Below, in pieces: positions 1 through 7,921 of a stretch of 64,000 nucleotides of DNA. The DNA is from Betaproteobacteria bacterium. GTDB lineage: Bacteria; Pseudomonadota; Gammaproteobacteria; Burkholderiales; SG8-39. The stretch covers positions 1 to 64,000 of the forward strand of contig SHXR01000017.1 of assembly GCA_009693235.1 (NCBI GenBank), read 5' to 3'. The position numbers and the translations under genes are program-made. Position 1 is the first letter of the stretch. Each line of letters starts with the position of its first letter. The notes below the pieces were generated by a model. That model saw only the letters and a list, made by a program, of their open reading frames with translations. It did no database searches and had not been told where the DNA came from.

Positions 1-29
1 ATCTTGGACTCGTTCATGTCGATCACCAT
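1..29 (-). CDS. possible 5' end of a gene running off the left edge
   Basis: On the minus strand an ATG at position 29 opens a frame reading MVIDMNESK to the window edge, with a GAAGG just before it. Only about nine codons are visible, so the product cannot be named. Starts of this style occur in some integrase-type transposases, but that is a memory-based resemblance and not evidence. Confidence 0.2.
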
Positions 30-85
30 CCTTCGATGATCGACTCCCCGCCCCCTCTACGCGCCCCACTCGCCAGCGCCCTTCA

Positions 86-139
86 GGATCAAACCTCGTT
101 GGAATCACGGCCTTCGGTTCGGGATCAAACCTCGTTGGA
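86..139. repeat. two direct copies of an 18-bp sequence
   Basis: The sequence GGATCAAACCTCGTTGGA occurs at 86-103 and again at 122-139, with a period of 36 bp. It sits between the left-edge partial frame and the 3' end of the acyl-CoA dehydrogenase gene. No function is evident. It could be the edge of a longer tandem array or a mobile-element scar. Confidence 0.7.
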
Positions 140-150
140 CAAGACTGTGA

Positions 151-1305
151 CTACCCCTTCAACAGCTCCCGCGCGATGATGAGCTTCTGCACTTCGGTTG
201 CGCCTTCGTAAATGCGCAGCGCGCGAATCTCCCGATAAAGCTTTTCAACCGGGTGGTTGCTGGTGACGCCCTGCCCACCGAACATCTGCACCGCCCGGTC
301 GATGACTTTCTGCGCCTCTTCGGTGGCCACCATCTTCGCCATTGCGGCCTCACGCGTGGTGCGCTCGCCTTTGACATCACGCAGCCAGGCGGCGCGGTAG
401 GTGAGGAGCATGGCGCTATCGATGGACGTTGCCATGTCGGCAAGCGCTGCCTGAGTCAACTGAAAATCAGCGAGTGTTTGACCGAACATTTTTCGCGATT
501 TGGCGTGCTTGACCGCTTCATCCAGCGCGCGGCGCGCAAAGCCAAGCGCAGCAGCAGCGACGGACGCGCGAAAGATATCCAGATTCTGCATCGCGATCTT
601 GAATCCACCGCCCGCTTCACCGAGACGATTGGTGACAGGGATGCGGCAATTGCTGAATCGCAACGTCGCCAGGGGATGCGGTGCGATCACATCGATTCGC
701 GCCACGACGTCGAGCCCTGGCGTGTTGGCATCGACGACGAATGCACTGATGCTTCGCGCGCCAGGCGCTTCGCCGGTGCGTGCGAACACGGTATAGAAGT
801 CAGCGATCCCACCGTTCGAGATCCATGTCTTCTCGCCGTTCAGCACGTAGGTATCGCCGGCCAATGATGCTGTCATCGCCATTGCCGCGACGTCCGACCC
901 TGCTTGCGGCTCCGATAACGCGAAGGCTGCGATCGCTTGACCGGTGGCAACACGCGGCAGGTAGCGTTGCTTCAGCGCCTCGCTGCCGGCGATGCCGATC
1001 GCACCACTGCCCAACCCTTGCATGGCGAATGAAAAGTCCGCCAGCCCTTCGTAGTAGCCAAGCGTCTCACGCGCTAGACAAAGCGTGCGCGAGTCGAGTT
1101 TTTCCAGTGCACCACCATGCGACGCGGGTACACAATAGCGCAGCCAACCTGCATCGCCCAGGGCTTTGACCAGCTGGCGGCATGTGTCGTCGACATCCAA
1201 TCCATGCGTGTGACCTAAGTGCTGAGCCGCCCAGACGTCGAGTCGAGTCGCAAATGCGCGGTGGCTCTCAGCGAAAAATGGCAGATCGAGGAAGCTGCGT
1301 TCCAT
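151..1305 (-). CDS. acyl-CoA dehydrogenase family protein
   Basis: This is a predicted FAD flavoprotein that introduces an alpha,beta double bond into an acyl-CoA and passes electrons to ETF. The sequence shows the family signatures: [15 protein letters not shown] in the middle domain, a C-terminal helical domain with [11 protein letters not shown] and MFGGQGV, and the terminal [17 protein letters not shown] motif. The track start is a TTG at 1386. I prefer the ATG at 1305, which gives 384 residues, the usual family length, although neither start has a good ribosome site. It is the last gene of a minus-strand cluster with an SDR and a two-subunit ThDP enzyme. That context suggests a branched or short acyl-CoA substrate in a degradation route, but the substrate cannot be read from the sequence. 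Confidence 0.88.
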   Translation of the reverse strand: MERSFLDLPFFAESHRAFATRLDVWAAQHLGHTHGLDVDDTCRQLVKALGDAGWLRYCVPASHGGALEKLDSRTLCLARETLGYYEGLADFSFAMQGLGSGAIGIAGSEALKQRYLPRVATGQAIAAFALSEPQAGSDVAAMAMTASLAGDTYVLNGEKTWISNGGIADFYTVFARTGEAPGARSISAFVVDANTPGLDVVARIDVIAPHPLATLRFSNCRIPVTNRLGEAGGGFKIAMQNLDIFRASVAAAALGFARRALDEAVKHAKSRKMFGQTLADFQLTQAALADMATSIDSAMLLTYRAAWLRDVKGERTTREAAMAKMVATEEAQKVIDRAVQMFGGQGVTSNHPVEKLYREIRALRIYEGATEVQKLIIARELLKG

Positions 1306-1393
1306 GGTTTGAAATGGAAGGAGTAGAGTCGTTGGCGAATGCAGTGGGGCACCGCTTCTGCCTCGTTTGAGTTTATCGCAATCCAACCTTCAA

Positions 1394-2164
1394 TTACCCC
1401 GCCATCACCTCACCGCCGGCGATGGGTATCGCCTGTCCGTTGATGGCTTCGCTGCCGGGCGCACACAGCCAGAGGACTGCATTGGCAATTTCTTCCGGCT
1501 GCACCAGTCGGCCCTGTGGGTTGGTGGTAACGAGTGCCGCACACGCCTCTCCTTCAGACTTGCCGGTCTTGGCCATGATGTTCGCGATCGCTTCCCGAAC
1601 GAGATCGGTATCGGTAAATCCCGGGCAGAGCGCGTTGACCGTGACCCCTGATTTTGCGGCTTCCAGGGCGAGTGAGCGAGTGAGGCCCACGACGCCATGC
1701 TTGGCCGCCACATAGGCGCTCACATAGGCATAGCCGATCAATCCCGCGGTGCTCGCGATGTTGACGATGCGTCCGAAACGCTCTTTCATCATGGCCGGCA
1801 ACACTTCCCGGGTACAGAGGAACGTGCCGGTCAGATTCACGCCGAGCATACGCTGCCAGGTATCGAGGGTCGTCTTGGCAAAGGGCGCGCTGTCCGCTTG
1901 GCCGGCGTTGTTGACCAGGATGTCGATGCGGGGAAAGCGCTCGCGGATCTGGCCGAATGCCGTTTTGACCGACTGCTCATCGCTGACATCGACGGCCACG
2001 CATTGGGTATCACCCGCGATCGCTTTCGCGGTGGCTTCGAGTCGGCGCATGTCTCGACCAAGGAGCGCAACGTCAGCACCGCTATTGGCCAGCGCACGGG
2101 CGATGGCGGCGCCGATGCCACGTCCACCGCCGGTGATGACGGCATGCCTGCCGGTAAGCGGCAT
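1394..2164 (-). CDS. SDR family NAD(P)-dependent oxidoreductase
   Basis: This is a classical short-chain dehydrogenase of about 256 residues. The N-terminal Rossmann motif is TGGGRGIG, NNAG follows the fourth strand, the catalytic Ser lies in NIASTAG, and the YVAAK motif carries the Tyr and Lys. The C-terminus GEVMAG resembles 3-hydroxyacyl-CoA or 3-hydroxybutyrate dehydrogenases. The ATG at 2164 starts three bases after the stop of the upstream ThDP gene, so the two are surely cotranscribed. With the acyl-CoA dehydrogenase next door it probably oxidises a hydroxyacyl or alpha-hydroxy intermediate. The exact substrate is unknown. Confidence 0.9.
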   Translation of the reverse strand: MPLTGRHAVITGGGRGIGAAIARALANSGADVALLGRDMRRLEATAKAIAGDTQCVAVDVSDEQSVKTAFGQIRERFPRIDILVNNAGQADSAPFAKTTLDTWQRMLGVNLTGTFLCTREVLPAMMKERFGRIVNIASTAGLIGYAYVSAYVAAKHGVVGLTRSLALEAAKSGVTVNALCPGFTDTDLVREAIANIMAKTGKSEGEACAALVTTNPQGRLVQPEEIANAVLWLCAPGSEAINGQAIPIAGGEVMAG

Positions 2165-2167
2165 CAA

Positions 2168-2767
2168 TCAGTCCGGTGCGCCCGGACCAAGCAGCGCATC
2201 GCGAAATCGCGTGCGCAGGTAGGTGCCATCCAGGCTGGGCGGCAAGGCAATCGGCGTGGGTTCCGCGGTGACTTTGATGGTGGCAAAGACGGGCCCTGCT
2301 ACCGAATAGATGCGGTCCTCTAGCGCATCGAGCTCAGGCTGTGTCCAGATCACTGCTGCCGAGGCGAAACATGCGCCCTTGGCGATCGTGGCGAGATCGA
2401 CGCCGTGTCCGGTATGCGCGCGTTGCATGCCGGTTTCCGCGTACAGGCCGTTATCGATCACGACGACGGCCAGATTCTGCGGGCGAGATACGCCAGCCGT
2501 GGCGAGCGAGCCCAAGCCCATCAGCATTTCACCGTCACCGGTGATGACGAGGACGCGCCGATCCGGGCGCGCCTTGGCGAGGCCGAGGCCGATCATAACC
2601 GCCGACCCCATGGCGCCGAGGAGGGGAAACGTGAGCGGATGATCACCCGCTGCACAGGCATCGTAGGTGGTGGAGCCAAGGCCAGTCACCACCAGGGCAT
2701 TATCGCGCTTGCGCAGTAACTGGGCAGTGACGGCGCGTCGATTGAGCGTTGCTGCTGGCATCATCAT
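2168..2767 (-). CDS. ThDP-binding subunit of a split decarboxylase (sulfopyruvate/phosphonopyruvate decarboxylase beta-like)
   Basis: The protein has 199 residues and consists of only the pyrophosphate-binding half of a thiamine diphosphate enzyme. The metal and ThDP motif begins GDGEMLMGLGSL and ends with IDNGLYAE, about 30 residues later. The N-terminus has the ALVVTGLGSTTYDA pattern of ComE and phosphonopyruvate decarboxylase relatives. The matching PYR half is encoded by the gene just upstream, five bases away, so the active enzyme should be an alpha/beta assembly. Three ATG codons in a row make the exact start uncertain; AGGG lies just upstream. Known relatives decarboxylate 2-oxo acids to aldehydes. 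The substrate here is not known, because no sulfonate or phosphonate genes are nearby. Confidence 0.8.
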   Translation of the reverse strand: MMMPAATLNRRAVTAQLLRKRDNALVVTGLGSTTYDACAAGDHPLTFPLLGAMGSAVMIGLGLAKARPDRRVLVITGDGEMLMGLGSLATAGVSRPQNLAVVVIDNGLYAETGMQRAHTGHGVDLATIAKGACFASAAVIWTQPELDALEDRIYSVAGPVFATIKVTAEPTPIALPPSLDGTYLRTRFRDALLGPGAPD

Positions 2768-2772
2768 CGTCC

Positions 2773-3327
2773 CTATTTGAATGGTTTGGTGCCGATGACC
2801 TTCTGGCCGATCAGCACGGCGACTTGGCGGCGCGTATTAAAGGCCAACGCGGTACAAGCCTTAACCGTGTCTGCGACTTGGTCGCGCTCATCGACCCGGT
2901 AGACCAGTACGCCCATCGATTCGAATGCTGACGGCGTGCCTTGTCCCATCCAGACCTGCCATGGGACGAACTCGCCCCATTCGCCGCGCATGGTGACCAG
3001 CATGACGAGCGGAATCCGGCATTCCGCGGTGAGCGAAAGCATGTTGATGCAATTGCCGACGCCGCTCGATTGCATCAGCAGCACACCGCGTTGGCCGCCT
3101 AAGTAGGCGCCCACCATCAAGCCGATGCCTTCCTCTTCGGTAGTGAGCGAGGTGGTAGCCAGTTGCGGGTTGGCATGACAGCGCTCGATGAGGCGCCGAT
3201 GTCCAGCGTCAGGAACGTAACCGACTTGCCGGACATCGGCAGCCATCAGCGCTTCGTAAAGCTCATCGGGCCAGGTAGGGGTGTTCATCGCGTTATGCCG
3301 GGTCGTTGGGGCGACCGATTCTGGCAT
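2773..3327 (-). CDS. PYR-domain subunit of a split ThDP decarboxylase (sulfopyruvate decarboxylase alpha-like)
   Basis: The protein has 184 residues and corresponds to the N-terminal PYR domain of ThDP enzymes. The TTEEEGIGLMVGAYLGG segment (about residues 61-77) contains the Glu that activates the cofactor, and LLMQSSGVGNCIN is typical of the ComD-like family. It should pair with the downstream subunit. The ATG at 3327 is preceded by AGAGG at good spacing, so I keep it over the internal ATG at 3288. It is the first gene of the four-gene cluster. A perfect inverted repeat lies directly upstream of its ribosome site and may control the operon. Confidence 0.8.
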   Translation of the reverse strand: MPESVAPTTRHNAMNTPTWPDELYEALMAADVRQVGYVPDAGHRRLIERCHANPQLATTSLTTEEEGIGLMVGAYLGGQRGVLLMQSSGVGNCINMLSLTAECRIPLVMLVTMRGEWGEFVPWQVWMGQGTPSAFESMGVLVYRVDERDQVADTVKACTALAFNTRRQVAVLIGQKVIGTKPFK

Positions 3328-3338
3328 TGTTCGTACCT

Positions 3339-3376
3339 CTTTGCCGAATCACGTGATCACACGTGCTTCGGCAAAG
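3339..3376. promoter_or_regulatory. long perfect inverted repeat upstream of the ThDP operon
   Basis: The arms CTTTGCCGAA (3339-3348) and TTCGGCAAAG (3367-3376) are perfectly complementary. The 18-base spacer holds two CACGTG palindromes. The proximal arm abuts the AGAGG ribosome site of the 3327 gene. It could be a two-part operator for a dimeric repressor or an RNA hairpin that hides the ribosome site. No regulator gene is adjacent. Confidence 0.55.
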
Positions 3377-3455
3377 CGTGACGGTGTGGCGGTCCGCCGG
3401 ATCAGCGTTGCACTATAGCGGACGCTTGACTGCGTCGATGCAGGCCTTAAGGTAA

Positions 3456-3485
3456 CGCTGATTAAGCTATCCCGCGTAATCAGCG
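3456..3485. repeat. 30-bp palindromic repeat, copy 1
   Basis: CGCTGATTA and TAATCAGCG form perfect 9-bp arms around a 12-base loop. A diverged copy of the same length lies at 28620-28649 and shares the core GATTAAGCTAT. Both copies sit near the 3' ends of genes. It may be a REP-like element or the scar of a mobile element end. Confidence 0.6.
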
Positions 3486-3509
3486 TGCTCAAATGTTCAG
3501 GGAGTTACG

Positions 3510-3526
3510 AGGGGGCCGAGCCCCCT
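3510..3526. terminator. GC-rich hairpin downstream of the 66-residue ORF
   Basis: AGGGGGC and GCCCCCT form a 7-bp stem with a 3-base loop, followed on the plus strand by TGTTT. It lies 14 bases after the stop of the minus-strand small gene, but the T-rich side is on the other strand. It may therefore be a weak or bidirectional terminator. Confidence 0.4.
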
Positions 3527-3540
3527 TGTTTAATGATTCC

Positions 3541-3741
3541 TTAGCGGGCGTCCTGAGATAGATACGAGGCACCCTCTTGGCGCACCACCCACGACTGCCA
3601 TCGAGACTCAACGCGATGATGGTCAAGACGGGCCTGTCGCTCTTCGTCACTGGTCGATCGAAAGCCGAATTTACAAAAGGTATCCAGTACATTCGTCTTG
3701 ACCGCATGGATGTAATTGAAACGTGGATCGAGTGGGTTCAT
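3541..3741 (-). CDS. small hypothetical protein, 66 residues
   Basis: The ATG at 3741 has an unusually strong ribosome site, AAGGAGAGG, a few bases upstream. The product is charged and has no membrane segment or signal peptide. It contains a DEERQARLDHHRVESRW stretch that looks helical. I recognise no family. The overlapping 72-residue frame in the track lacks a comparable ribosome site. The gene stands alone between the ThDP operon leader and a long non-coding stretch, with a GC hairpin just after its stop. Translation is plausible; function is unknown. Confidence 0.5.
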   Translation of the reverse strand: MNPLDPRFNYIHAVKTNVLDTFCKFGFRSTSDEERQARLDHHRVESRWQSWVVRQEGASYLSQDAR

Positions 3742-4094
3742 TGACCTCTCCTTGGAATTACTTTACCAAAGGAACCGCGAGCAAATGATAACGCGAGTTT
3801 GCCTTGGCAACAGCAATTCCATCGTTACACGCCGGCTAACTGCCGAGTCGTATCTTTATTATTCCGCCGCCGATCACGCACATGGCTATCCATGCTTCAC
3901 ACACGCTGATTTAACAGCCGGTCGATGTCCATCAAGCCTGCGAACGAATCTCGCCCAATGTCGTTGCCTCGGACCACCACTACCCCGGCGGCCTCAACCG
4001 TTCCGACCGGTGGACAAGTAATGGCATGATAGAGGACGCTGCACCACCGGACGATCGACGCGCGTGGGCAGCATAGAGGCTGGTGGGGCTAATC
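3742..4094. other. 353-bp intergenic region, no gene seen
   Basis: This gap separates the divergent small ORF and the LysE gene. The open frames in the track have no family-like sequence or ribosome site. It presumably carries the promoters of both neighbours, but I see no clear -35/-10 pair. Confidence 0.4.
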
Positions 4095-4707
4095 ATGTTC
4101 GGTGTGGCAGATTACGGTGCATTCGTTGTCGCGGTCATTGTTTTTCTTTGCATTCCCGGCCCGGGAAATATCGCGTTGATCACGTCGACCGGCAAGGGCA
4201 GTTTTGCGGCGGCATGGCGGCAACGTTCGGCGTGATCGTGGCCGATCAGATATTGATGTGGACTGCGGTAGCGGGTGTTGCTGCGGTGCTCACTGCCTGG
4301 CCGGTGGCGTTCGGTGCGATTCAGTGGCTGGGTGCGGTGTATCTCGCCTGGATCGGTTTTCGCATGATTACGCGAAGGCGGGCGATGCGCCGATTCTCAA
4401 CATCCGGCCACGACGATACTTTCAGCAAGCGCTGGTGATCACCCTGCTCAACCCGAAAGCAATCGTTTTCTATATGGCCTTCTTTCCGTTGTTCGTCGCT
4501 CCCGATCACCATCATGGGCTGGCGACCTTCGCGTTCATGGCGGTGACTATTGCCGTCCTGACGCTGACCTATTGCGTAATCGTTGCATCGCTTATCCGGA
4601 ATTTCGCGGATAGCCTGCGTGCGAGCCCGCGTATTGCCGGCCTCTTGAATCGCATCGCCGGCGTGCTTCTCATCGGCTTTGGCCTGAAACTCGCCTTGTC
4701 CCGCTAG
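4095..4707 (+). pseudogene. LysE/RhtB family amino-acid exporter, frame broken twice
   Basis: Read across three frames this is a normal LysE-type transporter. It has the IPGPGNIALI signature in the first helix, then VIVADQILMWTAV, WLGAVYLAWIGFRM, ITLLNPKAIVFYMAFFPLF and a final VLLIGFGLKLALS helix. Members export amino acids such as threonine or lysine across the inner membrane. The frame is lost near 4211 (one G short) and near 4368 (one T short). Restoring both bases gives 204 residues, the family norm, so assembly error is likely. The start ATG at 4095 follows a GGGG-containing ribosome site. It is followed nine bases later by the peroxidase gene, which is broken in the same way. Confidence 0.85.
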
Positions 4708-4716
4708 GACCAACGC

Positions 4717-5941
4717 ATGCGCACCTCTCACACCTGGATCGGAACAGTTCTTGCAGCGGTGATCACCTTGTTCGTCGTTGCACCGGTCACCGGTCAGACA
4801 CCGACCGCTGATCCGGTTGCATTCGTCCAGTTCACCGATGCAGAAGTGCAAACGATTCTTTCGCGCGGACCGTGGCCCCTCCCTGGCAGGCAGATGCCAG
4901 CAATCGCGTATCGGGCAATAGCGCCGCAATCTATCTCGGTGAGCGCCTGTTCTTTGATAAGCGCCTGTCCGCCGACGACACCTTATCGTGCGGGCAATGC
5001 CACACGCCAGATCTGCGCTGGACCGATGAACGCACCCGTGCCGTTGGCAGGGCGGTCTTGGATCGCAATACCCCGCATCTCGACAATGTAAGGCTCAACC
5101 GGTGGTTCGGTTGGGATGGCGGCAATGACAGTCTGTGGTCGCAAAGCATCCAACCCATCCTTGACCCGCGTGAACTCGGGGCGAGTCCCCAACACGTCGT
5201 CCAGGTGCTCGAACGAGACGCCGACCTGCGCTGCCGTTATGAGAAATCCTTCGGCAAAAACTCGCCGGCACGGATGAACTGGAGGTCCTCGCGAATGTCG
5301 GCAAAGCGCTTGCTGCGTTTCAGGAAACGCTTGGCAGCGGTCGCACCGCCTTTGACGAATTTCGCGACGCTTTGGCTCGCAATGATCGGGCCGTGGCCAT
5401 GCGCTATTCGCTGGCGGCGCAACGCGGCCTGCAGATTTTTGTCGGCAAGGGCGCCTGTAGTACCTGCCATACCGGGCCCGCTTTTACCAACGGTGAGTTT
5501 CATGCCATCGGCGTGTCGTTCTTTGCCGCACCCGGGCGGGTCGACGCCGGCCGTTATGAGGGCATCAAGCGATTGCAGGCGAATCCGTTCAACCTACTGG
5601 GCCGCTTCAATGATGATCCGCAACGATCCACTGCGACCAGCACCCGTCATGTCGCGAGCGAGCAGCGGAACTATGGGGAATTCCGGACGCCGTCACTGCG
5701 CAATGTATCGACGACCGATCCGTATATGCACGACGGGCAGAAAAAGACATTGCGCGACGTGTTGAGGCACTACTCGGAACTCAATCCCGATCGCCTGCAT
5801 GTCGATGGTGAAAGCCTGCTGAAGCCGCTCCGACTAACCGGAGCGGAGTTGAACGATCTGCAGATTTTTCTTGAAATGCTGACCAATCACGCCGACAACT
5901 GGTGGCATACGCCGGAGCACATCGCGCCGAAGTGTCCGTAG
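4717..5941 (+). pseudogene. di-haem cytochrome c peroxidase/MauG family protein, frame broken twice
   Basis: This is a predicted periplasmic di-haem c-type cytochrome that reduces hydrogen peroxide or oxidises a protein substrate. The N-terminus has a Sec signal peptide. The next frame has the first haem site CGQCH and the LGERLFFDKRLS segment, and the last frame has the second site CSTCH followed by FRTPSLRNVSTTDPYMHDG. The reading frame is lost near 4876 (a C4 run where C5 is needed) and near 5256 (an A5 run where A6 is needed). Putting back one base at each site restores a continuous protein of about 408 residues. Both haem sites and the C-terminus are intact, so a sequencing artefact is more likely than true inactivation. 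Confidence 0.85.
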
Positions 5942-6044
5942 CGTTGCTTCGTCACTGAATGCCTGATTGATCCGCACCCCACGCCGCGAACGGGTAGGGT
6001 GGGAGGGTGTTGCGCATTCCAGTGCGCTGTACCGCGTAATGGAT

Positions 6045-6830
6045 TCAGCTGTGCTTCGCGATGAAAGTCGTCAAGGCACGCGTAAAGGCTTCCGGCTGAT
6101 CCACGTTCGACAGGTGCGCCGCATTCGGGATCATCACCAGGCTTGAGCCGGGCATGGCTTTCTGGATCGCCTGCGACATCGCAGGTGGCGTGCCGGCGTC
6201 CAATTCGCCGCAGATGACTTGCGCCGGGGCGCGAATCTCCCGCAGGCGATCGGTCGTGTTGATCTTGGAGATCGCCGCGATGCAACCGGCATAGCCATTG
6301 ACCGGTGTTGATCGGATATAGCCGGCGATTTCCTCGGTGCGAGCGATATTCGTGTTGCGGAATGACTCGGTCAGCCAGCGCTCCAGCGTGCCCTGCACGA
6401 TCGCCCCCATGCCCTGCTCGCGCGCGGTCTTGATGCGGCCTTCCCACAGCGATTTCGCTTCGGGCGCGTACCGGCTGGTAGTGTCGGCAAGGGTTAGGGT
6501 CTTGAAGATTCCCGGATATTTCAAGGCGGCGGCTTGCCCGATCATGCCGCCCATCGATAGTCCGCAAAAATGCGGTTGCTTGACGTTGATGGTGTCGAGC
6601 ATCGCCTTCATGTCGTCGGCCAGCTGATCGAGCGTGTAGTCGCCGGCCGGCGCAGTGGTTTGACCATGGCCGCGGGTATCGACGCACACCACGCGAAAGC
6701 GCTTGGAGAGATCTTGAACCTGTTCATTCCATTCGCCGCCGTGACAGGCGAGTGAATGACTGAATACGATGGATGGGCCTTCGCCCACCATTGTGTAATG
6801 GATATCGATGCCGTTGGCGCGAACTTGCAT
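6045..6830 (-). CDS. alpha/beta hydrolase, 3-oxoadipate enol-lactonase-like
   Basis: The protein has 261 residues with the alpha/beta hydrolase fold. The nucleophile elbow is GLSMGG, the oxyanion segment FSHSLACHGGEW comes before it, an acidic residue lies in VICGELDAGTPP, and the catalytic His is in NAAHLSN. Overall it resembles PcaD, which hydrolyses 3-oxoadipate enol-lactone in the beta-ketoadipate pathway. No other pca genes are adjacent, so a different ester or lactone is possible. A perfect AGGAGG lies six bases before the ATG at 6830. The gene stands apart from its neighbours, so it may be expressed on its own. Confidence 0.82.
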   Translation of the reverse strand: MQVRANGIDIHYTMVGEGPSIVFSHSLACHGGEWNEQVQDLSKRFRVVCVDTRGHGQTTAPAGDYTLDQLADDMKAMLDTINVKQPHFCGLSMGGMIGQAAALKYPGIFKTLTLADTTSRYAPEAKSLWEGRIKTAREQGMGAIVQGTLERWLTESFRNTNIARTEEIAGYIRSTPVNGYAGCIAAISKINTTDRLREIRAPAQVICGELDAGTPPAMSQAIQKAMPGSSLVMIPNAAHLSNVDQPEAFTRALTTFIAKHS

Positions 6831-6878
6831 GGTGACCTCCTAATCTTTGTGGGAAATAAAAGCGGGTAAAACGTGCTG

Positions 6879-7304
6879 CTAGGCCCTATTAGATTCCGTG
6901 GATTGATCGGCCGCTGCCATGAACTGCTTTCGAAAGGCGAGCGGGTTGGCGATTCCCTGAATGGGGGCGGCTGCCATGCCGGTTCCCGCGATCACGAGTG
7001 TTCCGTAGTTGAGCATGCGTCCTAAGATCGTCTGATCGACGCGCACGCTCTCGACCTTGCCCAAGTTTATCTCGACGGTGGATCGCGAGATGAGGCCCTC
7101 CTTGACAATGATTCGTTTGGTGGTGATGGCGACTTCCGTTGCCTTGACTTTCACATAGACCCACGCAAGCACCAGCAAGCCGACGACGACCACGGCGAGC
7201 ACGACACCGATCAGGATGTGCATCGCAAACGGCCACAGCGAGATACGCGCCCGGTGCAAGACGCGTTCACCGGGAATCAGAACTTCCTCAACGTAGGACG
7301 ACAT
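6879..7304 (-). CDS. PH domain-containing membrane protein (bPH_2, YdbS-like)
   Basis: The protein has 141 residues. A hydrophobic hairpin (FAMHILIGVVLAVVVVGLLVLAWVYV, about residues 26-51) is followed by a bacterial PH domain with TTKRIIVKEGLISRSTVEI and NYGTLVIAGTGM. Such proteins sit in the inner membrane with the PH domain in the cytoplasm; their roles are poorly known. It lies 30 bases downstream of a frameshifted lipoprotein gene on the same strand and could be cotranscribed with spoT. Confidence 0.8.
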   Translation of the reverse strand: MSSYVEEVLIPGERVLHRARISLWPFAMHILIGVVLAVVVVGLLVLAWVYVKVKATEVAITTKRIIVKEGLISRSTVEINLGKVESVRVDQTILGRMLNYGTLVIAGTGMAAAPIQGIANPLAFRKQFMAAADQSTESNRA

Positions 7305-7334
7305 GTTGGGGCGCTGAAGTGAAGGAACCGGGGA

Positions 7335-7909
7335 TCATCGCATTTCCTCGAGAGTGATGCCGCGCCAGGCGAACAGCGTGTCGATGACGCGGGTCGGGCA
7401 GCACGGGTCGTCTTGCGGGGCGAACTGATAGGTGCGCAGCGCCGCCCGATCGAGATCCAGGAACTCAAGGGTAGCCAGACGTTCGCCCGATTTGCCGACC
7501 TGGGTGCGCAGGCTCTGGTGCAAGCGCGTTCCCACGATTTCGATTGCCTCGAGGTAGGTCCAAAAGCGCTCATTTTCGTGTTCATGCGTCAACGCATAGA
7601 GCCGTACCATGCGAACGCCATTGCCGATATTGACGTCTTCGCCTTGCAGAACTTTTCGACCGCGTAGCGCCGTCGCCGCTCGCGGGCATCGCGTTGGCGT
7701 TCGGCGATGTGGCGCGCTACGATCTCCCGGATGGACTCCTCTTTCAGAGTCGCCAGAGCGATGCCGGTCTGGTCGCTATTCAACAAAGCGCGTACATCGG
7801 CGGTCGTGATCGGTACGACCTTGGGTGTTGGCTCAACGGTCGAACAGCCGGCGATGACTGTCAAACTCAGGCTGAGCGCGATGCGCGGTAACCGCTGGTG
7901 GACACCCAT
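7335..7909 (-). pseudogene. hypothetical lipoprotein, frameshifted
   Basis: The first half has a lipoprotein signal peptide with lipobox VIAGC, then TTADVRALL and a charged helix rich in Arg and Glu. The frame then shifts. The second half in another frame reads VRMVRLYALTHEHENERFWTYLEAIEI and ends ITLEEMR. One extra A in the run at 7653-7656 (TTTT on the plus strand) joins both halves into about 191 residues, so I treat this as a single gene with an indel. I recognise no family. It begins 12 bases after the spoT stop and may be in the same transcript. Confidence 0.65.
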
Positions 7910-7921
7910 GCATCCGCCCCG

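Noticed and set aside
3716-4021. 101-residue plus-strand ORF before the LysE gene
   Set aside because: No ribosome site, no family resemblance and an irregular composition.
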